Shown: positions 5,395 through 12,987 of the stretch, piece after piece
How positions within the stretch are numbered: the stretch's first letter is position 1
How the letters are laid out: each line of letters opens with the position of its first letter
Made by a program: the position numbers and the translations under genes
NCBI GenBank assembly: GCA_023228425.1
Contig: JALOBE010000027.1
Span: 1-21,350 of the forward strand
Length of the DNA: 21,350 nt
Direction of reading: 5' to 3'
Source of the DNA: Syntrophales bacterium
GTDB lineage: Bacteria; Desulfobacterota; Syntrophia; Syntrophales; UBA2210
Notes under the pieces: generated by a model
Seen by the model: the letters and a program-made list of their open reading frames with translations, nothing else
What the model was told of the DNA's origin: nothing
Database searches by the model: none

Positions 5395-8352
5395 CTACTC
5401 CCAGGACATCTCCAGCCGGAAGGGAAGCCCCCGGCGGGGCACCGGCAGATCGGTGTCCCAGGACAGCAGGAGAAACTCGTGTTCTCCCGGCGGCAGGGCA
5501 ATCGCCACTTCGCCGCTCCACGCGGGCCCTTGCCAGACCTCCAGGAACCGGCGATTCAGCTCCAGGATCCAGATTCCGTCCCCCGGCGCCTCGAAGTCGA
5601 TCCGCACCGTTCCTATCGGTTCGGCAACCCGGAAGGGCGCCCGCCAGGCCGGCCTCCCGGAGACTCTGCCCGCCCCGCGCCAGGCGTCGCGCACGATGCC
5701 CCCCATGGCAAAGAGCCTGATCCGCTCCTCCAGTGCTTCCCGTTGAATCCGGTCGGCATCGCCTCCCTGGTTTTCACTCAGCAAGTCCCGCAGGTGAAGC
5801 CAGGCCGGAAAATACTGGCTTCTCAGGTTCAGGGTCCGATACATCAATGACCGTGCCTGCGCCCGGTTTCCCTCTTCTTGTGCGATACGTCCCAGATAGT
5901 AGGAAAACATCGCCGGGTCGCCCCGTTTCGCCTCCAGCTCCTCCTGCAGGCGGGCCGCAAGGGTACGCCTGTCATACCACTCCCCGAAGTCCTCACCCCG
6001 GCGCTCAATGGACTCCATGGCCTGCAGGGCGTTTCCCCGGGCCAGCAGCAGCCCCGGATGCCGCGGGTCCAGGTCCGCCAGCCGACGGAGCAGTACCGGC
6101 CCCTTACGCCCGTACCGGCCTCCCTCCCGGTACTCGGTCCAGAGCCGGTCGGCCTCCGCCGCCCGCCGTCCTTCGCCTTCCCGAAGGAGCATCATGCCCC
6201 GTTCCCGATACCCATGGTCAATCAGGAAGGCCGCCGCCTCCAGCGCCGTCAGGGCGTCGGGCATGACCTCCGCCGGCGCCCCCGTTCCCCCCTCCCCCAG
6301 GTAGACCACCAGCAGATCCGCCACGTCCGCCGCGAGCCTCCGGTCCAGCGACAGTGCCCGCCGGAAGGCATCACGCCAGACCCCGGCATCGACGCCCTCC
6401 ACCCCCGCCGCCCAGGCCGCCAGGGCCACGTTCCCCAGTTGTGCCTGAAGGCTCGCGTCGCCGGGACGAAGCGGCGCCGCCTGCCCCATGGCTTCCACCG
6501 CCCGCCGGAGTGTCTCTCCTCTCTCCTCCCCGGTTCCGCCGCTTTCCCGGTAGAGGGTCCACCCCAGTTCCCGCCATATCCGCCATGACGAGGGGTTGCA
6601 CCGCAGGCCCGTGGCCAGAAGATACCCCGCCGGATCGGACAGCCGGGCCTCCCCTTCCGTCAGCAGCCGGTCCGCCTGCCCGGGATCCTGCCCCAGTCGT
6701 ACCGCCGTCCGGAGCCAATAGTCCGCGTATCCCGGTGCGATCTCTCTGGCCTGCCGCAGCTCCTCCGCCGAGGGCCGCGTCTCGGGCCGGGTGGAGTCCA
6801 CGAATATCCTGGCCGGCCCGTCGGCCCGCCAGGTCTGGACCACCGAAAAAGACGACACCGCCATGAGACCCGCCACGCCGGCGATAACCGCCCTGTTCAC
6901 CCACCTCCCCCGCAGGGGAGCCTCGCCACCCACCTCCCCCTCGGAGGGATCCCTGCAGAGCGCCGTCCAGGCAACCGCCGCGATCAGCGCCAGCAGCAGC
7001 GGGTTCGCCGGTATGCGCATGGAGAAGTCGCTGAAGCCGTGGACCGCCGCGGCCACCACGGCCCCGACACCCCCGAGCCCGATCCCCAGGGCAAAGGGGT
7101 CCTTCCTCTTCCGCCAGCGGCCCAGTACCGACACCAGGAAGGCCGCCACCCCGGCCGCCACTATCAGGAAACCCGGCATGCCCATCTCGGCCGCAAGCTG
7201 TACCCAGTCGTTGTGGGCGTGGTCAACGACCTTCGACAAGGTCACCGACTGGAAGCGGGGAAAGACAAACTCGAAGGTTCCCGCTCCGGATCCGGTCCAG
7301 AGAAACTCCTTCGCCATGGACCAGGCGTCCCGCGTCCGGGCGATCCGGCCTTCCAGCCCCGAGCCGAAGACCGCCAGCCGTCCCACCAGCCTGTCCGCCG
7401 CCACGTAGCCCACGTAGCTCATGACCGCGGCGAGGACCGCCATGAGGGCAAAGCCGCCCCTGCTCCGGAATCCCCGGGCCAGGATCAGTCCCAGCATGAA
7501 GACCAGGGCGACCACGAGGGACACCACGCCCCCCCGGGAGGCGCTCGCCAGGTGGGCCGCCAGCATCACCGCCAGGGCAAGCGTGACCAATCCCCCCCGG
7601 TACCCGAATTCCCCGGCCCGCCGCACCAGCCGCTCCCGGAACCGTTCCCGCCGGCTCCCCCGCCGCCCTGCCCGCCGCGACCCTCCGGCAATCGCCCAGA
7701 GGTACCCGATCCCCAGGCAGATGGCCATGGAGAGGAACCCCGCCAGGTGGTTGCGGTTGACGAAGGTGCCCGTCGCCACGTTCCCCGTGAAGGGGTTCTC
7801 CCACCAGAGGATGGCGGTGCTTCCCGTGGCAAGCTGAAGAAGGCCGTAGAGACCCTGGAACACCCCCACACCCAGTATCCCCAGAACCGCCCACTGCAAC
7901 CGCGCCCGCTCCCCCAGCCCCTCCAGGGCGATCCGGTAATAGAGAAGCAACGCAAACCCCAGCACCAGGGCGTCGACGGTCATGAAGGGGTAAAGCGACA
8001 GGCGCGGCTTCGCCCCCACCACGGACCACAGCCGTCCCGCCTCGGGCGACAGGACTCCCACCACCGCCGCCGGCAGGGGCACCACCTGCAGTACCCCCCA
8101 CACAAGCAGAAAAACCCCCACATAAAAAAACGGGGGCAGGCCCCGTTTTGCCGAACCGGCCCAGGGCCTGCCCCCCCTATCGAGGACCATCACCAGCGTG
8201 AAGGCGAAGATCGCCAGTATGACTATGGAGCGGCTCCAGACATGGACACCGCCGAAGAAGAGCGCCGCAAACCCCGCCACGGCCACCAGGAAGGCGGGAA
8301 CGGCCCATGCCGGAAGAAACCTCACGGAGACGCCTTCCGGAACAGCCCGCAT
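5395..8352 (-). CDS. Wzy/O-antigen ligase-type membrane protein with TPR-like C-terminal half
   Basis: A 985-residue protein. Residues 1-465 are very hydrophobic, with about eleven membrane segments. The Wzy_C/O-antigen ligase signatures are GTFVNRNHLAGFL (195-207), the SRGG turn (272-275), and DHAHNDWVQLAAEMGMPG (377-394), whose histidines are typical of the family. The second half (about 480-985) is soluble and alanine/leucine/arginine-rich with TPR-like helical pairs. This arrangement is known from exopolysaccharide polymerase/ligase proteins. It would act at the inner membrane on undecaprenyl-linked glycans, either polymerising repeat units or transferring glycan; the two are hard to separate by sequence. 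GC content is much higher than in the flanking genes, and the gene stands alone between repeat clusters. The start is uncertain: ATG at 8352 has only a distant AAGGA; a GTG eight codons in (VRFLPAW) is possible. Confidence 0.88.
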   Translation of the reverse strand: MRAVPEGVSVRFLPAWAVPAFLVAVAGFAALFFGGVHVWSRSIVILAIFAFTLVMVLDRGGRPWAGSAKRGLPPFFYVGVFLLVWGVLQVVPLPAAVVGVLSPEAGRLWSVVGAKPRLSLYPFMTVDALVLGFALLLYYRIALEGLGERARLQWAVLGILGVGVFQGLYGLLQLATGSTAILWWENPFTGNVATGTFVNRNHLAGFLSMAICLGIGYLWAIAGGSRRAGRRGSRRERFRERLVRRAGEFGYRGGLVTLALAVMLAAHLASASRGGVVSLVVALVFMLGLILARGFRSRGGFALMAVLAAVMSYVGYVAADRLVGRLAVFGSGLEGRIARTRDAWSMAKEFLWTGSGAGTFEFVFPRFQSVTLSKVVDHAHNDWVQLAAEMGMPGFLIVAAGVAAFLVSVLGRWRKRKDPFALGIGLGGVGAVVAAAVHGFSDFSMRIPANPLLLALIAAVAWTALCRDPSEGEVGGEAPLRGRWVNRAVIAGVAGLMAVSSFSVVQTWRADGPARIFVDSTRPETRPSAEELRQAREIAPGYADYWLRTAVRLGQDPGQADRLLTEGEARLSDPAGYLLATGLRCNPSSWRIWRELGWTLYRESGGTGEERGETLRRAVEAMGQAAPLRPGDASLQAQLGNVALAAWAAGVEGVDAGVWRDAFRRALSLDRRLAADVADLLVVYLGEGGTGAPAEVMPDALTALEAAAFLIDHGYRERGMMLLREGEGRRAAEADRLWTEYREGGRYGRKGPVLLRRLADLDPRHPGLLLARGNALQAMESIERRGEDFGEWYDRRTLAARLQEELEAKRGDPAMFSYYLGRIAQEEGNRAQARSLMYRTLNLRSQYFPAWLHLRDLLSENQGGDADRIQREALEERIRLFAMGGIVRDAWRGAGRVSGRPAWRAPFRVAEPIGTVRIDFEAPGDGIWILELNRRFLEVWQGPAWSGEVAIALPPGEHEFLLLSWDTDLPVPRRGLPFRLEMSWE

Positions 8353-8419
8353 CCGAAGTAACGAGTCATTCCTTCTTCACCTGCTCCCCGGCTCCCCTTG
8401 AACCTGAGACCCGGTTTGA

Positions 8420-8895
8420 AAAACGATCGATTGTGTCATTGCGACCGTCCCCTGCCGGCACCGACCGCCCTCCTCCGTCGACACCGGCCGTCCCCTGCAA
8501 GCACCGACCGCCCTCTGCAAGCACCGACCGCCCTCCTCTGTCATTTCGACCGGAGGGAACCGAAGGGAGAAATCTTGCACTAACGGCCATCATGTTGTCA
8601 TTTCGACCTCTCCCCTGTCACTTCGAACACATGTGAGCTTTAATACCAGCCATTTCTGTCATTTCGACCGTCCAACCTTGTCATTTCGACCGAAGGGAGA
8701 AATCTTGCAGCACATCGACATTAAAGATCCCTCGCTTTGCTCGGGACATGGATTTCTCGTCGCTACGCTCCTCGAAATGACGGAATATGAACGCTCCTCG
8801 AAATGACGGGTCTTAAGACGCTCCTTAAGGCACTCCTCGGAATGACACAATGAAAGGTCTTATACAAAGAACGTGAATGGTGAATAAAAAAGTAG
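8420..8895 (+). repeat. Long direct repeat, left copy (right copy 10208-10635)
   Basis: From AAAACGATCGATTGTG to GAATAAAAAAGTAGT the sequence closely follows 10208-10635 in the same orientation, including the GC-rich tandem stretch, CACTAACGGCCATCATGTTG, and CACAATGAAAGGTCTTATAC. The right copy is shorter, having lost part of the middle. The pair brackets the fic gene. Confidence 0.85.
8435..8846. repeat. Palindromic repeat cluster R2
   Basis: The cluster starts with a degenerate GTCATTGCGACCG, then a GC-rich stretch of short tandem units (CACCGACCGCCCTC with variants, ~8455-8540). Several GTCATTTCGACCG ends follow, then the GATTTCTCGTCGCT right-end form and three diverged copies of CTCCTCGAAATGAC in ~27-bp steps. 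It fills most of the 706-base gap between the ligase and fic genes; no gene is supported here. Confidence 0.88.
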
Positions 8896-8900
8896 TCAAG

Positions 8901-8945
8901 AATCTTTTTAAAACCTTGATCCCAAGATATCTTAATCACTTTCAA
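8901..8945 (-). pseudogene. Remnant of a RelE/YafQ-like toxin (first 15 codons only)
   Basis: The minus strand encodes MKVIKISWDQGFKKI, identical to the N-terminus of the intact toxin at 10665-10940, then runs straight into repeat sequence. The identical block is 8901-8966, equal to 10896-10961, and includes the last bases of the antitoxin gene. The rest of the toxin (the equivalent of 10636-10895) is absent. It is thus a duplicated and then internally deleted copy of the toxin-antitoxin locus. Confidence 0.85.
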
Positions 8946-9058
8946 GATCCTTGTATAATTCTTTGAGCGATTTATGATCCCTTTCGTCCCTTTGTGGCCT
9001 TCCTTTTATTCCCCGACTCATTCGGCATTACCCTCTTTATTGCCCCTTTTAAAGGGTA

Positions 9059-10108
9059 TTACCTCTTTTCCCTTTTACGCCATAGAGCACCGGGGCCTCG
9101 CCCGATACATTCCACATCACCTTTGGCCTGAAGACCTCGAAGAACCCTGCGAATCATATCCCGGCTTACACCCGGACAGGCTCTCTCCAAATCGCTCACC
9201 GAAAAATCCGCAGAAAAATCCCTCACGGTTTTTTCGATCAATTCCGTTTTAGCGCCTCGTGGAGCTTTGGTCCGGCCCAGACGGTCCTCAAATTCCCTGT
9301 AGGCCGTTTTCAGAATCGACAAGAGATAATTGATATATGGCCACGGGTTGTGCGTACCCTCATGCCAGCCCTGGGAGCTTTGCTGAAGGGTTTCGTAGTA
9401 TCGTTCCTTGTGCTGTTCAATAAGGCGCTCCAGGCTGATATATCGCCCGACCTCGATCCCGAAATGGTAACATTGCAGGAGCATCAGGAGCCGGGACACC
9501 CGGCCGTTGGCGTCACGAAACGGGTGGATGCACAGGAAATCCAGGTTAAAGGCGGCTAAAAGGACAAGAGGCGGAACTTTTCGATCCTTGACGGCATCGT
9601 CGTACAACTCGACAAGATCCCGCATGCAGGTCGGCGCGCTTTTAGCCGGAACCGTCTTGAAGCGGACTCGAGACCTGCCATCCGGAAGCTTTTCTATGAT
9701 GTCGCCGTCTTTTTCCTTGTATTTTCCGGCATCCCAGATTTCCCCGCGTGTCATACGGTGGAATTGTAAAATGGTTTCTTCCGATATCGGAATTTTCTCG
9801 CCCTGCTCATGAATCCATGTCAGAGCCTGTCGGTACCCCCGCACTTCCTCCTCGTCACGGTCCCGCAGCAGAGGCCGACCGAAAACGATGGTGGCGATTC
9901 TGGATTGATCGACTTCCACGCCCTCGATCCGGTTTGACGAAACAGCGCTTTCAATGAGCGCGTGCTCCCGGAGAACCTTGAGACGTTGCGGCGACTGGCG
10001 GGTGAACAATTCCTGTTTTCCACGCGCTTCGCCGAGATCAGCAAGGTACCAGGAAGTGGCGGCCGGAACGGATTCGAACTCGCGGGAAAAAAGCCGAAGG
10101 GTTATCAT
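9059..10108 (-). CDS. Fic-family protein (AMP-transferase type) with N-terminal inhibitory motif and C-terminal winged helix
   Basis: 349 residues. The Fic core motif HPFRDANGRVSR begins at the catalytic H195 and matches HPFx(D/E)xNGRxxR, so nucleotidyl (usually AMP) transfer to a hydroxyl side chain of a target protein is expected. The inhibitory motif SNRIEG (58-63, with E62) sits N-terminal, as in self-inhibited class II Fic proteins. A Fic N-terminal domain precedes it, and residues ~286-349 (DFSADFSVSDLERACPGVSRDMIRRVLRGL) look like a winged helix that may bind DNA. The ATG at 10108 has GGAAGG 8 bases upstream. There is no separate antitoxin gene, as expected when the inhibitor is in the same chain. 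The gene is bracketed by long direct repeats. The target is unknown. Confidence 0.93.
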   Translation of the reverse strand: MITLRLFSREFESVPAATSWYLADLGEARGKQELFTRQSPQRLKVLREHALIESAVSSNRIEGVEVDQSRIATIVFGRPLLRDRDEEEVRGYRQALTWIHEQGEKIPISEETILQFHRMTRGEIWDAGKYKEKDGDIIEKLPDGRSRVRFKTVPAKSAPTCMRDLVELYDDAVKDRKVPPLVLLAAFNLDFLCIHPFRDANGRVSRLLMLLQCYHFGIEVGRYISLERLIEQHKERYYETLQQSSQGWHEGTHNPWPYINYLLSILKTAYREFEDRLGRTKAPRGAKTELIEKTVRDFSADFSVSDLERACPGVSRDMIRRVLRGLQAKGDVECIGRGPGALWRKREKR

Positions 10109-10207
10109 GGCGTTTTCCTTCCATATGGCTCACTATCCTCCCTGACCATCATCGGTTTCGTCATGGCGTTCACGGCGTGCTTCGCGGAATGACATACAGA
10201 GACCTTT

Positions 10208-10635
10208 AAAACGATCGATTGTGTCATTGCGACCGCCCCCTGCCGGCACCGACCGTCCCCTGCAGGCACCGATCGCCCTCTGCCGGCACCGACCGTCCCC
10301 TGCAGGGGGACCGCCCTCCTCTGTCATTTCGACCGGAGGGAACCGAAGGGAGAAATCTTGCACTAACGGCCATCATGTTGTCATTTCGACCTCTCCCCTG
10401 TCACTTCGAACGCATGTGAGCTTTATTGAATACCAGCCATTTCTGTCATTTCGACCGTAGGGAGAAATCTTTAACCAGCCCACGGCCATCATTAGGATTT
10501 CTCGTCGCTCGCGCTCCTCGAAATGACGGAATATGAACGCCGCTCCTCGAAATGACGGTGGCCTTAAGGCGCTCCTCGAAATAACACAATGAAAGGTCTT
10601 ATACAAAGAACGTGAATGGTGAATAAAAAAGTAGT
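10208..10635 (+). repeat. Long direct repeat, right copy (left copy 8420-8895)
   Basis: Same orientation and order of blocks as the left copy, including AAAACGATCGATTGTG at the start and GTGAATGGTGAATAAAAAAG at the end. Here it continues into an intact toxin-antitoxin pair, while the left copy continues into its remnant. Confidence 0.85.
10223..10585. repeat. Palindromic repeat cluster R3
   Basis: A GC-rich tandem stretch (~10235-10320, CACCGACCGTCCCCTGCAGG variants), then GTCATTTCGACCG left ends (10322, 10380, 10445), a right-end form at ~10497, and three spaced CTCCTCGAAATGAC copies. It fills the gap between fic and the next toxin. ORFs across it give only the repeat-derived peptides. Confidence 0.88.
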
Positions 10636-10664
10636 TAAGGTTTAAGATTTAAATAAGCGCGAGG

Positions 10665-10940
10665 TCAATAAACTTCGTCGTGTCCACCAATATCAATCAG
10701 CAGGATTTCCGTCTTGCTTATAAATTTAAAGATTACCCGACAATCAAAATTAACACTAAATGCCCAAAGCCCTTCAAGCCTGCCTGTCAATTTATGAGTT
10801 CTTAGGCGTGGCTGAAAAGGATCCTTTACAAACATTTTGACAGCGGCCCAAAATCTGCTCTTGAGTTCGTGGTCGTTCTTTACTTTCTTACGGTAAATCT
10901 TTTTAAAACCTTGATCCCAAGATATCTTAATCACTTTCAA
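10665..10940 (-). CDS. RelE/YafQ-like mRNA interferase toxin
   Basis: 91 residues: MKVIKISWDQGFKKIYRKKVKNDHELKSRFWAAVKMFVKDPFQPRLRTHKLTGRLEGLWAFSVNFDCRVIFKF...LLIDIGGHDEVY. The order of elements (F-x-x-DPF-x-x-x-L-x-THKL-x-G-x-L-x-G-x-WAF-S, RVIFKF, and the C-terminal D-I-G-x-HDEVY) is typical of YafQ/RelE-type toxins that cut mRNA at the ribosome. Two starts are possible: TTG at 10940 close to AAGGA, or GTG at 10934 with better 8-base spacing. Both overlap the antitoxin gene (14 or 8 bases). Its 5' end exists a second time at 8901-8966. Confidence 0.88.
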   Translation of the reverse strand: MKVIKISWDQGFKKIYRKKVKNDHELKSRFWAAVKMFVKDPFQPRLRTHKLTGRLEGLWAFSVNFDCRVIFKFISKTEILLIDIGGHDEVY

Positions 10941-11142
10941 GATCCTTGTATAATTCTTTGACGGTGCCGCGTTTGGTCATCTTCTTCCTGAAACCGGCCA
11001 TCGCTGTTTTTTCTCTCTTGGCAATGGCCTCTCTCCTTGCCTCTATCAACTGTTTCTTGATCACTTCTGTCGCATATTCCTTGTCATCAAGCGGCAAGTG
11101 GATAAATTCATCGATCAGCTTGTTCACTGTTGCTGTGCTCAT
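10927..11142 (-). CDS. Antitoxin partner of the YafQ-like toxin
   Basis: 71 residues: MSTATVNKLIDEFIHLPLDDKEYATEVIKKQLIEARREAIAKREKTAMAGFRKKMTKRGTVKELYKDLESD. The protein is all-helical in character with a lysine-rich C-terminal half ending in VKELYKDLE, a common antitoxin ending. The family is often annotated only as a hypothetical or antitoxin beside RelE-like toxins. A strong AGAGGAGG precedes the ATG. The stop lies inside the toxin start region. Antitoxin-first order with overlap is typical for RelBE-like pairs. Confidence 0.8.
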   Translation of the reverse strand: MSTATVNKLIDEFIHLPLDDKEYATEVIKKQLIEARREAIAKREKTAMAGFRKKMTKRGTVKELYKDLESD

Positions 11143-11469
11143 TGATTTCGCCTCCTCTTTTCTTTCATCTGTAAAACTACCAAAATTAGAATGAAGAGTA
11201 AAGATTTAAAGTAATTAAGCACCTTTGTCATTTCTCGTCGCTTCGCTCCTCGAAACGGCACAATGAAAGGTCTCAGGTTATCAGGTTATTAACCGCGCCG
11301 GGTTGTGGGGAGAGGGTGCAACCTCGTGCCACCCGGTGTAGTGCGTGGCGCTCGCTCGTGACCTCGCGTGACCTTCAGGTTATCAGCCGCGCCGGGTTAG
11401 CGGGGTTAAAACCCCGCACTACATTGTGAAAAACAGAATCGTCCGCTTTTCCCTTCAATGCTGACATCA
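11143..11469. other. Intergenic stretch holding a truncated repeat and a CAGGTTATCAGG block
   Basis: 11229-11262 is a right-end-only copy of the palindromic repeat, in the variant TCGAAACGGCAC. It is followed by CAGGTTATCAGG segments, CCGCGCCGGGTT (twice), and a hairpin GCGGGGTT (11400-11407) with AACCCCGC (11410-11417). 11246-11450 recurs in part at 12513-12657, on the other side of VapBC. No gene is seen. Confidence 0.65.
11246..11450 (+). repeat. Direct repeat flanking VapBC, left copy (right copy 12513-12657)
   Basis: Shared blocks in the same order: CTCCTCGAAACGGCACAATG, CAGGTTATCAGGTTAT, CAGCCGCGCCGGGTTAGC, GGTTAAAACCCCGCACTACA, and TGTGAAAAACAGA(A/G)TCGTCC. The left copy carries an extra ~70 bases in the middle. 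Confidence 0.8.
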
Positions 11470-11898
11470 TCACAGCAATTGTAAGAACGGATTTTCAATC
11501 AGGATACCTTCGATGATCTGCCCGTGCTTCAGATCTTCCGTGATAATTTTTCCCGCTTGAAGCCGAAGGGCGGCGGTAATAATCAGTGCGTCCCAAAAAG
11601 AGAGATTATTTTTTTCGCCGATTTCAGAAGCCCGGATCGTCATCTCCGGATCATTGGCCTGCACGGGCCAGACGAGGTAATTACGGATGATCTCTCGTGC
11701 TTCAGCAGGCCTCAACGGATTTTTGATCTTACGCGTGACGGTGACATAAAACTCCTGTAAAACCTGCGTGCTGATCACCCCCGTTCCCGCTTCCCAAAGT
11801 CCTTCAATAAGGGCGGAGGCATTGGAATGCCTATCTCCGGTACTCAAGTCGTGCGCATAAACGAGGATATTGGTATCCACAAAACTATTATCGCTCAT
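11470..11898 (-). CDS. vapC: VapC-type PIN-domain ribonuclease toxin
   Basis: 142 residues from the ATG at 11898, chosen because AAGGG lies 9 bases upstream; an upstream in-frame extension to 11949 lies inside the antitoxin gene. The PIN-domain acidic residues are present: D8 in FVDTNILVY, E49 in QVLQEFY, D103 in SFWDALI, and D122 in TEDLKHGQ. These bind Mg2+ for RNA cleavage; VapC toxins commonly cut initiator tRNA or the sarcin-ricin loop, but the target is not readable here. It overlaps the antitoxin gene by 11 bases. The module stands between direct repeats. Confidence 0.93.
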   Translation of the reverse strand: MSDNSFVDTNILVYAHDLSTGDRHSNASALIEGLWEAGTGVISTQVLQEFYVTVTRKIKNPLRPAEAREIIRNYLVWPVQANDPEMTIRASEIGEKNNLSFWDALIITAALRLQAGKIITEDLKHGQIIEGILIENPFLQLL

Positions 11899-12121
11899 GA
11901 AGCTCATCCCTTGAAGGGTAGCGATCCATACCGGAATGAAAGCCCGCATGCATCGCGGCGATGGCCTTCTGTTTCGCTATATCGTATTGCCTCGCGTTCC
12001 GGATGATTCTTTCCAGCTCCAAGCGCAACAACCCATTCAGTGACGTCCCTCGCTGTGCCGCAATCACCTTGCCTGCCCGGATCAGTTCCTTATCAAGACT
12101 GATAGTAATATTCTGTTTCAA
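11888..12121 (-). CDS. vapB: VapB-type antitoxin (RHH-like, DUF6364-type)
   Basis: 77 residues: MKQNITISLDKELIRAGKVIAAQRGTSLNGLLRLELERII is a ribbon-helix-helix-like DNA-binding N-terminus (strand NITISLD, two helices), and the C-terminus DIAKQKAIAAMHAGFHSGMDRYPSRDELHER is the likely toxin-binding tail. The start is TTG at 12121 with GAGGGGG 8 bases upstream. A perfect palindrome (operator) lies 19-39 bases upstream of the start. It is first in the operon and overlaps vapC by 11 bases. Confidence 0.87.
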   Translation of the reverse strand: MKQNITISLDKELIRAGKVIAAQRGTSLNGLLRLELERIIRNARQYDIAKQKAIAAMHAGFHSGMDRYPSRDELHER

Positions 12122-12139
12122 GGTAAAACCCCCTCTTTT

Positions 12140-12160
12140 TTACACGTGATTTACGTGTAA
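12140..12160. promoter_or_regulatory. Probable VapB operator palindrome
   Basis: TTACACGT (12140-12147) and ACGTGTAA (12153-12160) form a perfect 8+8 inverted repeat with a 5-base GATTT spacer, directly ahead of the antitoxin ribosome site. The position and symmetry fit autorepression by a VapB dimer/VapBC complex. Confidence 0.7.
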
Positions 12161-12320
12161 CACGGCAGGCAGAGAAAAATCAACCGGAAATAATGGGGAT
12201 GTAGAAGAGGGAAGATTCAGGGAAAGGTGCCTGCCTCCCGCCTCCTGATTGTTAGCATAAGCTGTCGATTATTCATACCTTCCGGCCGCGGCCTTCAGAG
12301 AGCTTTAATACCAGCCATTT

Positions 12321-12535
12321 TTGTCATTTCGACCGTCCAACTTTGTCATTTCGACCGTCCAACCTTGTCATTTCGACCGCAGGGAGAAATCTTGCAACAC
12401 ATCGACATTAAAGAAAGATTTCTCGTCGCTTCGCTCCTCGAAATGACGGAATATGAACACTCCTCGAAATGACGAACCTTAGGGCCCTCCTCGAAATGAC
12501 GGAATATGAACACTCCTCGAAACGGCACAATGAAA
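12321..12535. repeat. Palindromic repeat cluster R5
   Basis: Three left-end GTCATTTCGACCG copies 20-30 bases apart (12321, 12344, 12367), the right-end form at ~12417, then CTCCTCGAAATGAC copies about 27 bases apart, the last being the TCGAAACGGCAC variant shared with 11229-11262. No gene lies in 12122-12666. Confidence 0.87.
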
Positions 12536-12657
12536 GGTTTCAGGTTATCAGGTTATCAGCCGCGCCGGGTTAGCAGGGTTAAAACCCCGCACTACATTGA
12601 TCATCTGCGTAGCTTTACCCCGCACTACATTGTGAAAAACAGAGTCGTCCACTTTTT
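12513..12657 (+). repeat. Direct repeat flanking VapBC, right copy (left copy 11246-11450)
   Basis: The same blocks as the left copy, from CTCCTCGAAACGGCACAATG to AACAGAGTCGTCC. A short internal piece, CCCCGCACTACATTG, is duplicated within this copy (12584 and 12618). Confidence 0.8.
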
Positions 12658-12666
12658 TTGAAAGTC

Positions 12667-12987
12667 TCATCTCAGTGCATCAAGACCTTTACGATCCAGA
12701 ATACTCAATAGCTTCAGAGAGGGGCCGGCAGGATGCTTATCACCAAGCTCCCACTTTTGGATTGTAGAAACACTGATATTCAGCACCGCCGCCATCACAG
12801 CCTGGCTAAGCCTGTAACGCTCCCTCAAAGAACGAATCTGTTCCGCTGAATAAGCAGACACGGGCTCGACACACAAAAAGTCATATTCGCGCATTTTGCG
12901 CTTATCAATAACTTTGAGTTTATGCAGGTCTTGAGCGGTTTCATGAACCGCGCCCAAAAGTCGGCTTTGATACTTTTCACGCTTCAT
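12667..12987 (-). CDS. Xre/HigA-type HTH antitoxin
   Basis: 106 residues from the ATG at 12987, chosen for GGAGG 5 bases upstream. The N-terminal part (MKREKYQSRLLGAVHETAQDLHKLKVIDKRKMREYDFLCVEPV) is typical of antitoxins that partner HigB/RelE (PF06296) toxins. Residues 49-95 form a helix-turn-helix (AEQIRSLRERYRLSQAVMAAVLNISVSTIQKWELGDKHPAGPS). The gene order toxin-then-antitoxin, with an 11-base overlap, is that of HigBA. The DNA-binding half appears intact, so it may still act as a repressor even though its toxin partner has lost its N-terminus. Confidence 0.88.
   Translation of the reverse strand: MKREKYQSRLLGAVHETAQDLHKLKVIDKRKMREYDFLCVEPVSAYSAEQIRSLRERYRLSQAVMAAVLNISVSTIQKWELGDKHPAGPSLKLLSILDRKGLDALR

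Noticed and set aside
7039..8361. 440-residue plus-strand ORF (and others at 5333-7837) across the ligase gene
   Set aside because: The proline-, arginine- and histidine-rich product is typical of the antisense strand of a high-GC gene; the minus frame has membrane segments and Wzy_C motifs.
8403..8580. GC-rich CACCGACCGCC tandem stretch as a possible origin iteron or protein-binding array
   Set aside because: Units vary in length and sequence, the stretch is GC-rich with no AT-rich unwinding region, and no replication gene is near; it is part of the duplicated repeat block.
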